Below are positions 8,703 to 15,893 of a stretch of 22,904 nucleotides of DNA, one piece after another. Source of the stretch: JBHIAG01 sp046758465 (GTDB lineage: Bacteria > Acidobacteriota > Terriglobia > Acidiferrales > 2-02-FULL-67-57); the NCBI GenBank assembly GCA_046758465.1, contig JBHIAG010000023.1:1-22904 (forward strand). The letters run 5' to 3'. How positions within the stretch are numbered: position 1 is the first letter of the stretch; each line of letters opens with the position of its first letter. Both the position numbers and the translations under genes were made by a program. The notes beneath the pieces were generated by a model. That model was not told the DNA's origin. It saw only the letters and a list, made by a program, of their open reading frames with translations, and did not search any database.

Positions 8703-9827
8703 TCAGCGATCCACCTCGCCCAGGACAATGTCGATGGTGCCGATGATGGCCACCACGTCGGCGATCAGATGGCCGCGCACCATCGTGTCAAACGCCTGCA
8801 AGTTGACGAACGAAGGCGGCCGGATACGCAGCCGGTAGGGCTGGATGGTGCCGTCGCTGACGATGTAATAGCCGAGCTCACCTTTGGGCGCCTCAATTGA
8901 GTGGTAGACCTCGCCCGGCAGGGGTTTGATGACTTTCCCGACCCGGGCCAGGATGGGCCCCGCAGGGATGGAGTCCACTGCTTGCAGAATGATGCGGTGG
9001 GACTGCCGCATCTCCTGTATGCGCACGATGTAGCGGTCGAACGTGTCGCCGTTGGGGCCGGTGGGAATGTCGAACGCAACCTGGTCGTAGGCCGCGTAGG
9101 GAAAGGCCTTGCGGATGTCCCACTGGACGCCAGAGGCGCGTAACAGCGGGCCGGTGGCGCCGAGGTCAATGGCCTGCTCCGCGGTCAGCACGCCGACATT
9201 CTTGGTGCGCTCAAGCCAAATGCGGTTGCCCGTGAGCAACTCCTCGTATTCATCGACTTTTTTCAGGAAGTCACGACAGAACGTCTTGATGTCGTCTTCG
9301 AAGCCGTCGTAGGTGTCATACTGGAGCCCGCCGATACGGAAGGCATGAGTGGTCAGGCGGGCGCCGCAATATTTTTCAAAAATTTTCAGAACCTCTTCGC
9401 GCTCGCGGAAGGTGTAGAAGATGGGGGTCATGGCGCCGATGTCGAGCGCGTGCGTGCCGAGCCACAAGAGGTGGCTGGCGATGCGCTGCAACTCGGTCAG
9501 AATCATGCGGACCCAACGGGCGCGCGGCGGAGCTTCGGCACCGAGGAGCTTTTCGACCGCCTCGCAATAGCCGAGGCCATTCGAGACCGCCGCTACGTAG
9601 TCGGTGCGATCCACGTAGGGGGCAAACTGTGTGTAAGGCCGGTTCTCGCCGATTTTTTCGACGCCGCGATGCAGATAGCCAATGAGGCACTCTGACCCGG
9701 TCACTTTCTCGCCGTCGAGCTTCAGCTTGACGCGCAGCACGCCGTGGGTCGAGGGGTGCTGCGGGCCCATATTGAGCACGATCTCGTCGGCACCGAGAAC
9801 GGTCTGGGTTACGCCGAAGTCACCCAT
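8703..9827 (-). CDS. nuoD: NADH-quinone oxidoreductase subunit D (49 kDa)
   Basis: Peripheral-arm subunit that, with NuoB, forms the quinone-reduction site; it is related to the large subunit of [NiFe] hydrogenases. The quinone-site motif GPQHPSTHG lies at residues 21-29, followed by IGYLHRGVEKIGENRPY and the family C-terminus ending DVVAIIGTIDIVLGEVDR. At 374 residues it is slightly shorter than many homologues because the N-terminal extension is short. The ATG directly abuts the nuoC stop. nuoC and nuoD are separate genes, unlike the fused nuoCD of E. coli. Its structural partner NuoB is not encoded in this window. Confidence 0.96.
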   Translation of the reverse strand: MGDFGVTQTVLGADEIVLNMGPQHPSTHGVLRVKLKLDGEKVTGSECLIGYLHRGVEKIGENRPYTQFAPYVDRTDYVAAVSNGLGYCEAVEKLLGAEAPPRARWVRMILTELQRIASHLLWLGTHALDIGAMTPIFYTFREREEVLKIFEKYCGARLTTHAFRIGGLQYDTYDGFEDDIKTFCRDFLKKVDEYEELLTGNRIWLERTKNVGVLTAEQAIDLGATGPLLRASGVQWDIRKAFPYAAYDQVAFDIPTGPNGDTFDRYIVRIQEMRQSHRIILQAVDSIPAGPILARVGKVIKPLPGEVYHSIEAPKGELGYYIVSDGTIQPYRLRIRPPSFVNLQAFDTMVRGHLIADVVAIIGTIDIVLGEVDR

Positions 9828-10406
9828 CTATTGCCCACTCTCAATTCCCAGGTTTTCCCGCACCCAGTCGGTATCCTGGCGGATGATGTCGTAGTCTTTG
9901 CGCAACGGATGGCCTTTCCACTCCTCCGGCAAAAGAATCCGCTTCAAATAGGGATGGCCATCGAAGTGGATACCGAACATATCGTAGGCTTCGCGCTCCA
10001 GCCAGTTGGCCGTACCCCAGAGGCCAGAAACTGTGGGGACGCTCTCGTCGTCGGCCAGGTGCACCTTCAGCCGGAGGCGCACGTTGTGCGAGAAGGAGTA
10101 GAGGTTGTACACCACCTCAAAGCGCTTCGCGCCGCGGTAGCGGTCAACGGCGGTTACGTCGGTGAGAAAATTGAATTTCTCTTCGTACTTGAGGTAGTCG
10201 CAGACATCGAGCAGGCGGTCACGGCTGACGAAAACGATGGCCTGCTCACGGTCTTGCGTGGCCTCGCCAATCGCCTCGGGAAAGCGTGCCCGCAGGCGCC
10301 GCACCAGCTCGTTCTCGAGCGGTTCCGGACCCGGGCCCTTGGGTTTAGGGGGAGCCGGCTTGGGTGCCGCGGGTTTTGACTCCGGAGGCTTCTCTTGTTC
10401 GCTCAT
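9828..10406 (-). CDS. nuoC: NADH-quinone oxidoreductase subunit C (30 kDa)
   Basis: Peripheral-arm subunit of complex I, 192 residues from the chosen start. The family signature is complete near the C-terminus: LEREAYDMFGIHFDGHPYL followed by RILLPEEWKGHPLRKDY. Residues 5-30 are a Pro/Lys/Ala-rich low-complexity lead (PAAPKPAPPKPKGPGPEP) before the folded domain. The reading frame is open further upstream to a TTG at 10478, but that adds a stretch unlike the family, so I prefer the ATG at 10406-10404 that begins MSEQEKPP. Neither has a strong Shine-Dalgarno. In most nuo operons nuoB sits between nuoA and nuoC; here only 94 bases separate them. Confidence 0.93.
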   Translation of the reverse strand: MSEQEKPPESKPAAPKPAPPKPKGPGPEPLENELVRRLRARFPEAIGEATQDREQAIVFVSRDRLLDVCDYLKYEEKFNFLTDVTAVDRYRGAKRFEVVYNLYSFSHNVRLRLKVHLADDESVPTVSGLWGTANWLEREAYDMFGIHFDGHPYLKRILLPEEWKGHPLRKDYDIIRQDTDWVRENLGIESGQ

Positions 10407-10500
10407 CGCAGATGCTGGAAAAGTAGCCGCCGCACAGGCAGAGGCAGAATGAGAGCTGAAACTTTTAGTACCAGCCAAAAGGGGGTGTCAACGCTCGCTC

Positions 10501-10860
10501 CTACACCCATTCGAGCGCACCCTTTTTGTAGAGCCAGATGTAGCCGACAATCAGAATCCCCAGGAAGACAAGCATCTCGACCAGTCCGAACAGACCCAGC
10601 ACGTTGTACCGCACCGCCCAGGGGAACAGGAAGATGGTTTCAACGTCAAAAATAACGAACAAAATCGCGATGATATAGAAGCGCACTGCGTAGCGACCCC
10701 GTGCGCTGCTTTCAGGCGGAACCCCACATTCATACGGCTTCAGCTTGGCCCCGACTGTACCCGGCTCCGGTCGCACGAACTTGAAAATCCACAAGGTCAC
10801 GACGGGAAAGATGAGCGCCAGCAGCGCGAAAATTACAATGGGAACATAGTTCTCAGGCAC
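10501..10860 (-). CDS. nuoA: NADH-quinone oxidoreductase subunit A
   Basis: Three-helix membrane subunit of complex I at the junction with the peripheral arm, 119 residues. Diagnostic motifs are YECG (residues 43-46) in the first loop and FDVETIFLFPWAV (71-83) in the second helix. The start is a GTG at 10860-10858, with GGAG about 8 bases upstream; no in-frame ATG is close enough to be better. It is the first nuo gene of the cluster and lies 77 bases after the Mog-type gene, with a strong hairpin in that gap. Confidence 0.95.
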   Translation of the reverse strand: MPENYVPIVIFALLALIFPVVTLWIFKFVRPEPGTVGAKLKPYECGVPPESSARGRYAVRFYIIAILFVIFDVETIFLFPWAVRYNVLGLFGLVEMLVFLGILIVGYIWLYKKGALEWV

Positions 10861-10879
10861 CGTTCCACTCCGCTCAGGA

Positions 10880-10903
10880 GGACCTGCGGGTCAGGGCAGG
10901 CCC
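10880..10903 (-). other. Stem-loop between the mog-type gene and nuoA
   Basis: On the minus-strand transcript this reads GGGCCUGC, an 8-base loop, then GCAGGUCC: an 8-bp stem with one G-U pair. It sits in the 77-base gap just upstream of the nuoA GTG. No uridine run follows, so it is not a standard intrinsic terminator. It could act as an attenuator, an mRNA processing or stability element, or be incidental. Confidence 0.4.
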
Positions 10904-10937
10904 AGTTTGCCGAGGCCGTGTGTTCACTCTCAAGCTA

Positions 10938-11558
10938 TCAAACTGGTTCCGACTTGCCAAGCGGCTCCTGCTCGTCGCTAGCCTCTTCAGCGGCGGGCTC
11001 AGCCAAGGGGGTTTCTGTGGCAGCAGGCTCCCTGTCGGGCGTAGGAGCTTCCACTGGCGCTGGAGGTGGCTCATGCACTGCCTCGCCCCGGATGACATCT
11101 ACGGCGTGGGGCAGAACCTCGAGCAGGGCGGCGAGAGACTCCACAGCCCCGCGCGGGCTGCCGGGCAGGTTAATCAGCAAGGTCTTGCTGCGCACGCCGG
11201 CCACAGCGCGCGAAAGGGCCGCCAGGGGGGTTTGCTTCAGCCCCTCACGTCGCATCAGCTCGGCCAGACCGGGCAGCGAACGTTCCATCACGGCGGTGGT
11301 GGCTTCCGGGGTGCGGTCGCGCGGGGCAATGCCGGTGCCGCCGGTAGTGAAGACAGCGTCGACATCAGTCTCGGCCGCCAGCGCCGTCAGGCGCTCGCGA
11401 ATCAGGTTGAAGTCATCGGGGAGAACCTCAATCCCCCGTACAGTCCAACCGGTTTCTTCCAGCTTGCTTTGGACAGCAGGACCGGAAACATCCTGCTGCG
11501 TTCCCTGGGATACAGAGTCGCTGATGGTGAGAATCACAGCGCGATAGGGTCCCGGCAT
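10938..11558 (-). CDS. MogA/MoaB-family molybdopterin adenylyltransferase-like protein
   Basis: Molybdenum cofactor protein of the MoCF-binding fold; MogA/MoaB members adenylylate molybdopterin before metal insertion by MoeA. Diagnostic motifs are ILTISDSVSQGT (residues 9-20), the TTGGTG loop (71-76) and LINLPGSPRGAVE (128-140). The catalytic domain ends near residue 160. It is followed by a 46-residue Pro/Glu/Ala-rich acidic tail (161-206) that looks disordered and is not part of the family fold. The ATG at 11558 overlaps the regulator stop by one base (TGATG); a GTG one codon earlier is also possible. MogA and MoaB cannot be told apart by eye, so no symbol is given. Confidence 0.88.
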   Translation of the reverse strand: MPGPYRAVILTISDSVSQGTQQDVSGPAVQSKLEETGWTVRGIEVLPDDFNLIRERLTALAAETDVDAVFTTGGTGIAPRDRTPEATTAVMERSLPGLAELMRREGLKQTPLAALSRAVAGVRSKTLLINLPGSPRGAVESLAALLEVLPHAVDVIRGEAVHEPPPAPVEAPTPDREPAATETPLAEPAAEEASDEQEPLGKSEPV

Positions 11559-12301
11559 CACCTCTCCACTTGGTCGCGGCGAGCTTCATCGAGCAGGCGC
11601 AGCGCCTCCATCAGCAAGCCCTGGGTGGAGCGGGTGGTACGGCGCTGGTCAGACTTGCCGCTGAAGTCAATCTCAAACGTGCCTTCATTCCATTCCACAA
11701 CCTTGTAGACTGTTTCATCGCCCGCCGTGTCGCCAAGCACCGCATCATAGACCTGGCCGTTCTCCAGAAAGATTTCACACTTCTCGTTGCCGTTGCTCAG
11801 GGTCAGGCGACAGGACTTGGAACCCATTTCGAGCGATTGGAAGAGGTCAATGACGTTCATCTCTTCCAGGCGCCCTTCAATGATCCCGGGGCGACGCGCG
11901 GTGGTTTGGAGCTTTTCCAAGTGCAAGCGGTCGGCGACTTTCTTCGCCCGCGCGATGACATCGCGGACAAAGAAAGGCTTGACGATGTAGTCTTCGACCC
12001 CGTCGGTGAACTGCCGCAAGCGCTCTTCGATGTCGCTCTTGCTGGCCATAAAGATGAAGGGAATCTGTTTGGTTTGCGGGCGGGTGCGGAGCTTTTCGTA
12101 GAGCTGTCGGCCGTCGAGCCCGGGCATCTGGTAGTCGGAGACAATCAGGTCGGGCTGTTCTTCGATGGCTTTCAGCAAGGCGTCGGCACCGTCGGTGGCC
12201 GCAATGACTTCGCCACACTGCTCCATGCCCTTGCGGAGCAGGTCGAGCACCGCCGGGTTGTCATCCACCACCAGAATGCGGATACTAGCTTTTGCTGTCA
12301 C
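11558..12301 (-). CDS. Response regulator: receiver domain plus DUF4388 (PATAN) domain
   Basis: 247-residue two-domain protein. Residues 6-125 form a CheY-like receiver with the acidic pair Asp13-Asp14, phospho-acceptor Asp56 in LIVSDYQMPGLDG, Ser87 and Lys108 in YIVKPFF, so all phosphotransfer residues are present. Residues about 138-240 (IIEGRLEEMNVIDLFQSLEMG, then CEIFLENGQVYDAVLGDTAGDE and EGTFEID) match DUF4388/PATAN, a domain common in delta-proteobacterial, cyanobacterial and acidobacterial regulators and thought to mediate protein interactions. No DNA-binding domain is present. The start is GTG, overlapping the moaC stop by one base (TAGTG); the stop overlaps the next gene, so it is tightly embedded in the molybdenum cofactor genes. 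No histidine kinase lies in the window. Confidence 0.92.
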   Translation of the reverse strand: MTAKASIRILVVDDNPAVLDLLRKGMEQCGEVIAATDGADALLKAIEEQPDLIVSDYQMPGLDGRQLYEKLRTRPQTKQIPFIFMASKSDIEERLRQFTDGVEDYIVKPFFVRDVIARAKKVADRLHLEKLQTTARRPGIIEGRLEEMNVIDLFQSLEMGSKSCRLTLSNGNEKCEIFLENGQVYDAVLGDTAGDETVYKVVEWNEGTFEIDFSGKSDQRRTTRSTQGLLMEALRLLDEARRDQVER

Positions 12302-12798
12302 TAGCGGTGCGGACGACGGTAGAGTCCGCTTTTGCCTCCAGATTTCTCCAACAGAAACAGTTGACCAACCTGGATGCTACGGTCAAGCCCCTTACACATG
12401 TCGTAGACGGTCAGGCCGGCCACCGTGACCGCCGTCAGTGCTTCCATCTCCACGCCAGTTGAGCCGGTGGAACGTACCTCGGAGGTCAACCGAATCCCAT
12501 TGTGGCACAACTGTGCCTGTACATCAATATGGGTCAGCAACAATGGGTGGCAGAGCGGGATCAACTCAGCAGTGCGCTTGGCGGCGGCAATGCCGGCGAT
12601 GCGCGCTACTTCCAGCGGATTGCCCTTGGGAGTGCGCAAGCGGCGCACGGCACGGACAACGGAGGGTTTCATCCGCACGAAGGCATGGGCACGCGCCTGG
12701 CGGAGGGTGGCAGGTTTGCCGCCGACGTCCACCATAGCGACGCGACCGTGCGCGTCGTAGTGGCCTAACTGCTTGGCGCCTTTGCTTCTTCGTGCCAT
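12301..12798 (-). CDS. moaC: Cyclic pyranopterin monophosphate synthase
   Basis: Catalyses the second step of molybdenum cofactor synthesis: conversion of the MoaA product, 3',8-cyclo-GTP, to cyclic pyranopterin monophosphate. It is 165 residues, the family size. Motifs are RVAMVDVGGKPATLRQARA (about 19-37), the active-site AGIAAAKRTAELIPLCHPLLLTHID (68-92) and TGVEMEALTAVTVAGLTVYDMCK (114-136). It lies 6 bases after moeA and overlaps the regulator start. The pathway partners moaA, moaD and moaE are not in this window. Confidence 0.96.
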   Translation of the reverse strand: MARRSKGAKQLGHYDAHGRVAMVDVGGKPATLRQARAHAFVRMKPSVVRAVRRLRTPKGNPLEVARIAGIAAAKRTAELIPLCHPLLLTHIDVQAQLCHNGIRLTSEVRSTGSTGVEMEALTAVTVAGLTVYDMCKGLDRSIQVGQLFLLEKSGGKSGLYRRPHR

Positions 12799-12804
12799 GG
12801 CTTG

Positions 12805-14016
12805 CTAGAAATCGAGCCGCAGAAGCACATCCACATAGTCGCCGGCTGGCACCTCGGGCTTGTCAGGAGGCACAACCAAGAAACAATTGCTGGCCGCCAG
12901 GGTCACCACATCGCCTGAGCCCTGCCAGGGTAACTGCCGCACGGTGACATCCGCGCCCCCGCCGTCGAGCCGTGCCGGCAGGAAGCGCGTAAGGCCGGTC
13001 CTGGTGCGCAGGGTTTCGGCCAGCCTGGCCTTCAAGAATCGTACCGGCTGCGGCACCGAACCCGCCCGCAGGGTAAGGGCCGGGGCGACAAAGAGTTCGA
13101 ACGTCACCATGGTGGAGACCGGGTTACCCGGCAAGCCAAAGACAAAGGTGTCGCGGCAGCGGCCGAACACTGCCGGCCGGCCGGGCTGGATGGCCACCTG
13201 GTCGAAGTAAAACTCCGCACGGAGTTGACGCAGCACTACGCCGACCAGGTCGTATTTCCCCATCGAAACTCCACCCGTCAGCACCAGCAGATCTTCCTGG
13301 AGACCACGTTCAATTTTTTCCCGCAAGCTGCCGACGGTGTCGGGGGCGTTGCCGAGGAGTACCGGCTCGCCCCCGCGCAGGCGAACCTGAGCAGCCAAGC
13401 TGAAGCTGTTGCTGTTGCGGATTTGCACCGGGCCGGGGGCAGCGCTGATCTCGACCACCTCGTCACCCGTGGACAGGATGGCCACGCGCGGCTGGCGATA
13501 GACTTCAACCCGCGCTTTGCCCACTTGGCCGAGCAAAGAGACCTCGACGTAGCTGATCCTGCGGCCGGGTTCGAGTAGCGCGGCGCCTTGGCGCGCCTCA
13601 CTTCCCTGCCGAACGACGTTCTCACCGGCCCGGACAGCACGGTTTACGTTCACCTGCTCGCCCTTGCGCTCCACATATTCGAGCATGACGACGGCGTCCG
13701 CCCCGGTCGGCAGCGGGGCGCCGGTCATAATCTGGACGCACGCGCCCGGGCCCACCGTGCCCGCAAAACTTTGACCTGCCCTGACTTCTCCCACACAGGT
13801 CAGGGTCGCCGGCAGCGAGGCTACATCGGCCGCACGAAGGGCAAAGCCGTCGCGGGTGGAGCGGTGGAAAGGGGGGTAGTCGCGGTCGGCACTGATGGGT
13901 TCAGCCAGGATACGGCCCACGCTGCCCTCCAGGGAAACGGTCTCGCGGGCCGGCAGCCGGCGTTGCGCCGCGACCAGGGCAATCACTTTGGCGCGCGCCT
14001 CGTCGTAGCTGAGCAT
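12805..14016 (-). CDS. moeA: Molybdopterin molybdenumtransferase
   Basis: Inserts molybdate into adenylylated molybdopterin, the final step of basic molybdenum cofactor synthesis. It is 403 residues from the chosen start. The N-terminal MoeA domain carries PISADRDYPPFHRSTRDGFALRA; the central MoCF domain has VAILSTGDEV, LLVLTGGVSMGKYD and FVFGLPGNPVSTMV; a C-terminal beta domain ends DYVDVLLRLDF. The frame is open 30 codons further upstream, but that would run into purA. I chose the ATG at 14016-14014 (MLSYDEARAKV), which has AGGA 5 bases before it. An ATG two codons earlier at 14022 is the alternative. It begins 7 bases after the purA stop. Confidence 0.95.
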   Translation of the reverse strand: MLSYDEARAKVIALVAAQRRLPARETVSLEGSVGRILAEPISADRDYPPFHRSTRDGFALRAADVASLPATLTCVGEVRAGQSFAGTVGPGACVQIMTGAPLPTGADAVVMLEYVERKGEQVNVNRAVRAGENVVRQGSEARQGAALLEPGRRISYVEVSLLGQVGKARVEVYRQPRVAILSTGDEVVEISAAPGPVQIRNSNSFSLAAQVRLRGGEPVLLGNAPDTVGSLREKIERGLQEDLLVLTGGVSMGKYDLVGVVLRQLRAEFYFDQVAIQPGRPAVFGRCRDTFVFGLPGNPVSTMVTFELFVAPALTLRAGSVPQPVRFLKARLAETLRTRTGLTRFLPARLDGGGADVTVRQLPWQGSGDVVTLAASNCFLVVPPDKPEVPAGDYVDVLLRLDF

Positions 14017-14023
14017 GGCCATC

Positions 14024-15331
14024 CTAGGTAGCAAGCCAACGCGCCACCTGCGCATCGGGGACGATGATGGTTTCCTGACGTTGGGGGCCGGTGGAGATGA
14101 ATCCAATCTCGACGCTCACCTCATCGGCGACGAACTGAAGATAGTCACGGGCACGCTGGGGGAGTTGGTCATAGGCGGTCAGGCCGCGGGTAGAGGTCTG
14201 CCATCCAGGGCAAGTTTTATAGACTGGCTCGACCTCAACCAAGCGGTCGGCTTCCGCCGGCATCTCGGTCACGGGAGAGCCTCGGTAGCGGTAGCCGAGG
14301 CAGATGGGGATTTCGGCCAGGTGGTCAAGGACGTCCAACTTGGTGACAGCAAGAGCCGTGAGGCCATTGAGCTGGGCAGCGTAGCGCAAGACCATGAGGT
14401 CAAGCCAGCCGCAGCGGCGCGGCCGTCCGGTGACGGCGCCATACTCGTCGCCGCGCTCGCGCAGGGTGTCGGCTTCGGCACCACGGACCTCGGTGGCAAA
14501 CGGCCCACTGCCGACGCGGGTGGTGTAGGCCTTGGTAACGCCCAGGACAGCGTCGATGGCGGTGGGCGGCAGGCCCAGCCCGGTACAGGCACCGCCGGCC
14601 GCCGCACTGGAAGAAGTCACGTAGGGATAGGTACCGTGGTCCACATCGAGCATCGTGCCCTGGGCGCCTTCGCAGAGAATTCTCTTGCCCGTGCGGCGGG
14701 CGTGTGCGAGCCAGGCAGGGACGTCGGTGACGTAGGGAGCCAGGCGTTGAGCGTATTCGCGGTATTGCTCGATCAGGTGGTCGCAGCCGGCCAAGGCGTG
14801 GCCGAAGACCTGCCAGGCCAGCTTGGTTTTCTCCTCCAGGAGCTGGCACAGCTTCTTCTCGAATTGCTCGGCGTCGAGCAGAGCGCCCACGCGCAGCCCG
14901 TGGCGGCCCATCTTGTCTTCGTAGGCGGGGCCGATGCCGCGGGAGGTAGTGCCAATTTTCTGGGCTCCCCGCGCTGCCTCGGCGACTGTTTCCAGTTCGC
15001 GGTGAAACGGGAAGTTCAAATGGGCACGGGTGCTGATCCAGAGGCGGCCCGCCCAGGAAATCCTCAGGCTCTTCAGAGTCTCGAGTTCGTTGAGCAGGGC
15101 GGCGGGGTCGAGGACGACGCCGTTGCCGATGACCGCCCACTTGTCGGGCCGGAGGATGCCACAAGGGACCAACTGGAGAATCAGCTTTCGGCCATTGACC
15201 ACCACGGTATGGCCGGCGTTGTGCCCGCCCTGGTAGCGGGCGACCACATCGAAGCCGGCGGCCAGGGAGTCGACGACCTTGCCCTTGCCCTCATCTCCCC
15301 ATTGTGCCCCCACCACGACGAGTGTGTTCAT
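14024..15331 (-). CDS. purA: Adenylosuccinate synthetase
   Basis: GTP-dependent ligation of IMP and aspartate to adenylosuccinate, the first committed step to AMP; cytosolic. It is 435 residues. The P-loop-like WGDEGKGK (residues 11-18) and GGHNAGHT (35-42) place the catalytic Asp13 and His41 at exactly the E. coli numbers. GTTSRGIGPAYEDK and the GTP-binding segment near residues 330-340 (AVTKLDVLD) are also present. A promoter-like pair lies about 110 bases upstream (15444-15472), giving a structured leader. On the other side moeA follows after a few bases, so purA may lead the whole molybdenum cofactor/nuo block. Confidence 0.97.
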   Translation of the reverse strand: MNTLVVVGAQWGDEGKGKVVDSLAAGFDVVARYQGGHNAGHTVVVNGRKLILQLVPCGILRPDKWAVIGNGVVLDPAALLNELETLKSLRISWAGRLWISTRAHLNFPFHRELETVAEAARGAQKIGTTSRGIGPAYEDKMGRHGLRVGALLDAEQFEKKLCQLLEEKTKLAWQVFGHALAGCDHLIEQYREYAQRLAPYVTDVPAWLAHARRTGKRILCEGAQGTMLDVDHGTYPYVTSSSAAAGGACTGLGLPPTAIDAVLGVTKAYTTRVGSGPFATEVRGAEADTLRERGDEYGAVTGRPRRCGWLDLMVLRYAAQLNGLTALAVTKLDVLDHLAEIPICLGYRYRGSPVTEMPAEADRLVEVEPVYKTCPGWQTSTRGLTAYDQLPQRARDYLQFVADEVSVEIGFISTGPQRQETIIVPDAQVARWLAT

Positions 15332-15437
15332 TGCCTAGGGTCGCGGCACACACCTGGCTCCGGCATCGGTGCGGCGGAAAACCTCCGTGGCCGAAGGGAG
15401 TCTACCCTTTCCTCTCCGCTTCGGGCGGATTCAGAAC
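15332..15437 (-). other. Structured 5' leader of purA
   Basis: If transcription starts near 15437, the purA leader is about 105 bases and opens with UCCGC-CCGAA-GCGGA (15415-15429), a perfect 5-bp hairpin. A second short stem AAGGG/CCCUU follows and then a GC-rich stretch up to the start codon. I do not recognise a named riboswitch, and no uridine-run terminator is visible. The Shine-Dalgarno is weak (AGG about 6 bases before the ATG). Confidence 0.35.
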
Positions 15438-15443
15438 GCTCTT

Positions 15444-15472
15444 ATGATAGGCGGAGGAGCGAGGCGGCGCAA
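15444..15472 (-). promoter_or_regulatory. Putative sigma-70-type promoter of purA
   Basis: On the minus strand TTGCGC and TATCAT are separated by exactly 17 bases. The -10 matches consensus at 5 of 6 positions, the -35 at 3 of 6. It lies between the trxA stop and purA, in the right orientation to drive purA and the genes after it. Confidence 0.5.
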
Positions 15473-15501
15473 GACGCGCGTGGCTGAGGGCGGGCTTGGG
15501 G

Positions 15502-15831
15502 CTAGCCGAGAGCGCCGTCGAGGAGTTTCTCGATTTCTTCCTTGGAGACAGCACCGACGACTTGACCTTTGACGGCGCCGTCGCGGAAGAGCAACAGAGT
15601 CGGAATGCCGCGGATGTTGTAGCGGCTGGCGGTGGCGGTATTGTCGTCGACGTTGAGTTTCGCCACTTTGACCTTGCCCGCGTATTGCCGGGCCACCTCC
15701 TCGACCCGGGGTGCCAGCACCCGGCAGGGCGCGCACCACTCAGCCCAAAAGTCGACCAGTACGGGGGTCGCCGACTTCAGGACCTCTTGCTCAAAATTGC
15801 TGTCGGTTACGCTCAGGATATTCTCAGCCAT
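15502..15831 (-). CDS. trxA: Thioredoxin
   Basis: Cytosolic dithiol reductant, 109 residues, the standard thioredoxin length. The active site is WCAPC (Cys33, Cys36), with alanine where most thioredoxins have glycine; the cis-proline loop RGIPTLLLF and the buried Asp27 in VLVDFWAEW are intact. I chose the ATG at 15831, which has a perfect AAGGAG Shine-Dalgarno 8 bases upstream, over an in-frame start ten codons earlier that has none. It lies 62 bases after glgA and may be co-transcribed with it. Confidence 0.95.
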   Translation of the reverse strand: MAENILSVTDSNFEQEVLKSATPVLVDFWAEWCAPCRVLAPRVEEVARQYAGKVKVAKLNVDDNTATASRYNIRGIPTLLLFRDGAVKGQVVGAVSKEEIEKLLDGALG

Positions 15832-15893
15832 AGGGTCTCCTTCGCTCGTGTACCGTCCCACCCCTGTTCTATTCTAGATGAAATTTGACCCTC

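Noticed and set aside
14015..15487. Plus-strand open frame of 490 codons antisense to purA
   Set aside because: Long only because of high GC; the purA frame has all catalytic motifs, and this one has no domain features.
15370..15490. Imperfect direct repeat (GCGGCGGAAAACC... at 15371 and GCGGCGCAAGACG... near 15464) flanking the purA promoter
   Set aside because: About three quarters of roughly 29 positions match, with a gap; in GC-rich DNA this is too weak to claim a duplication.
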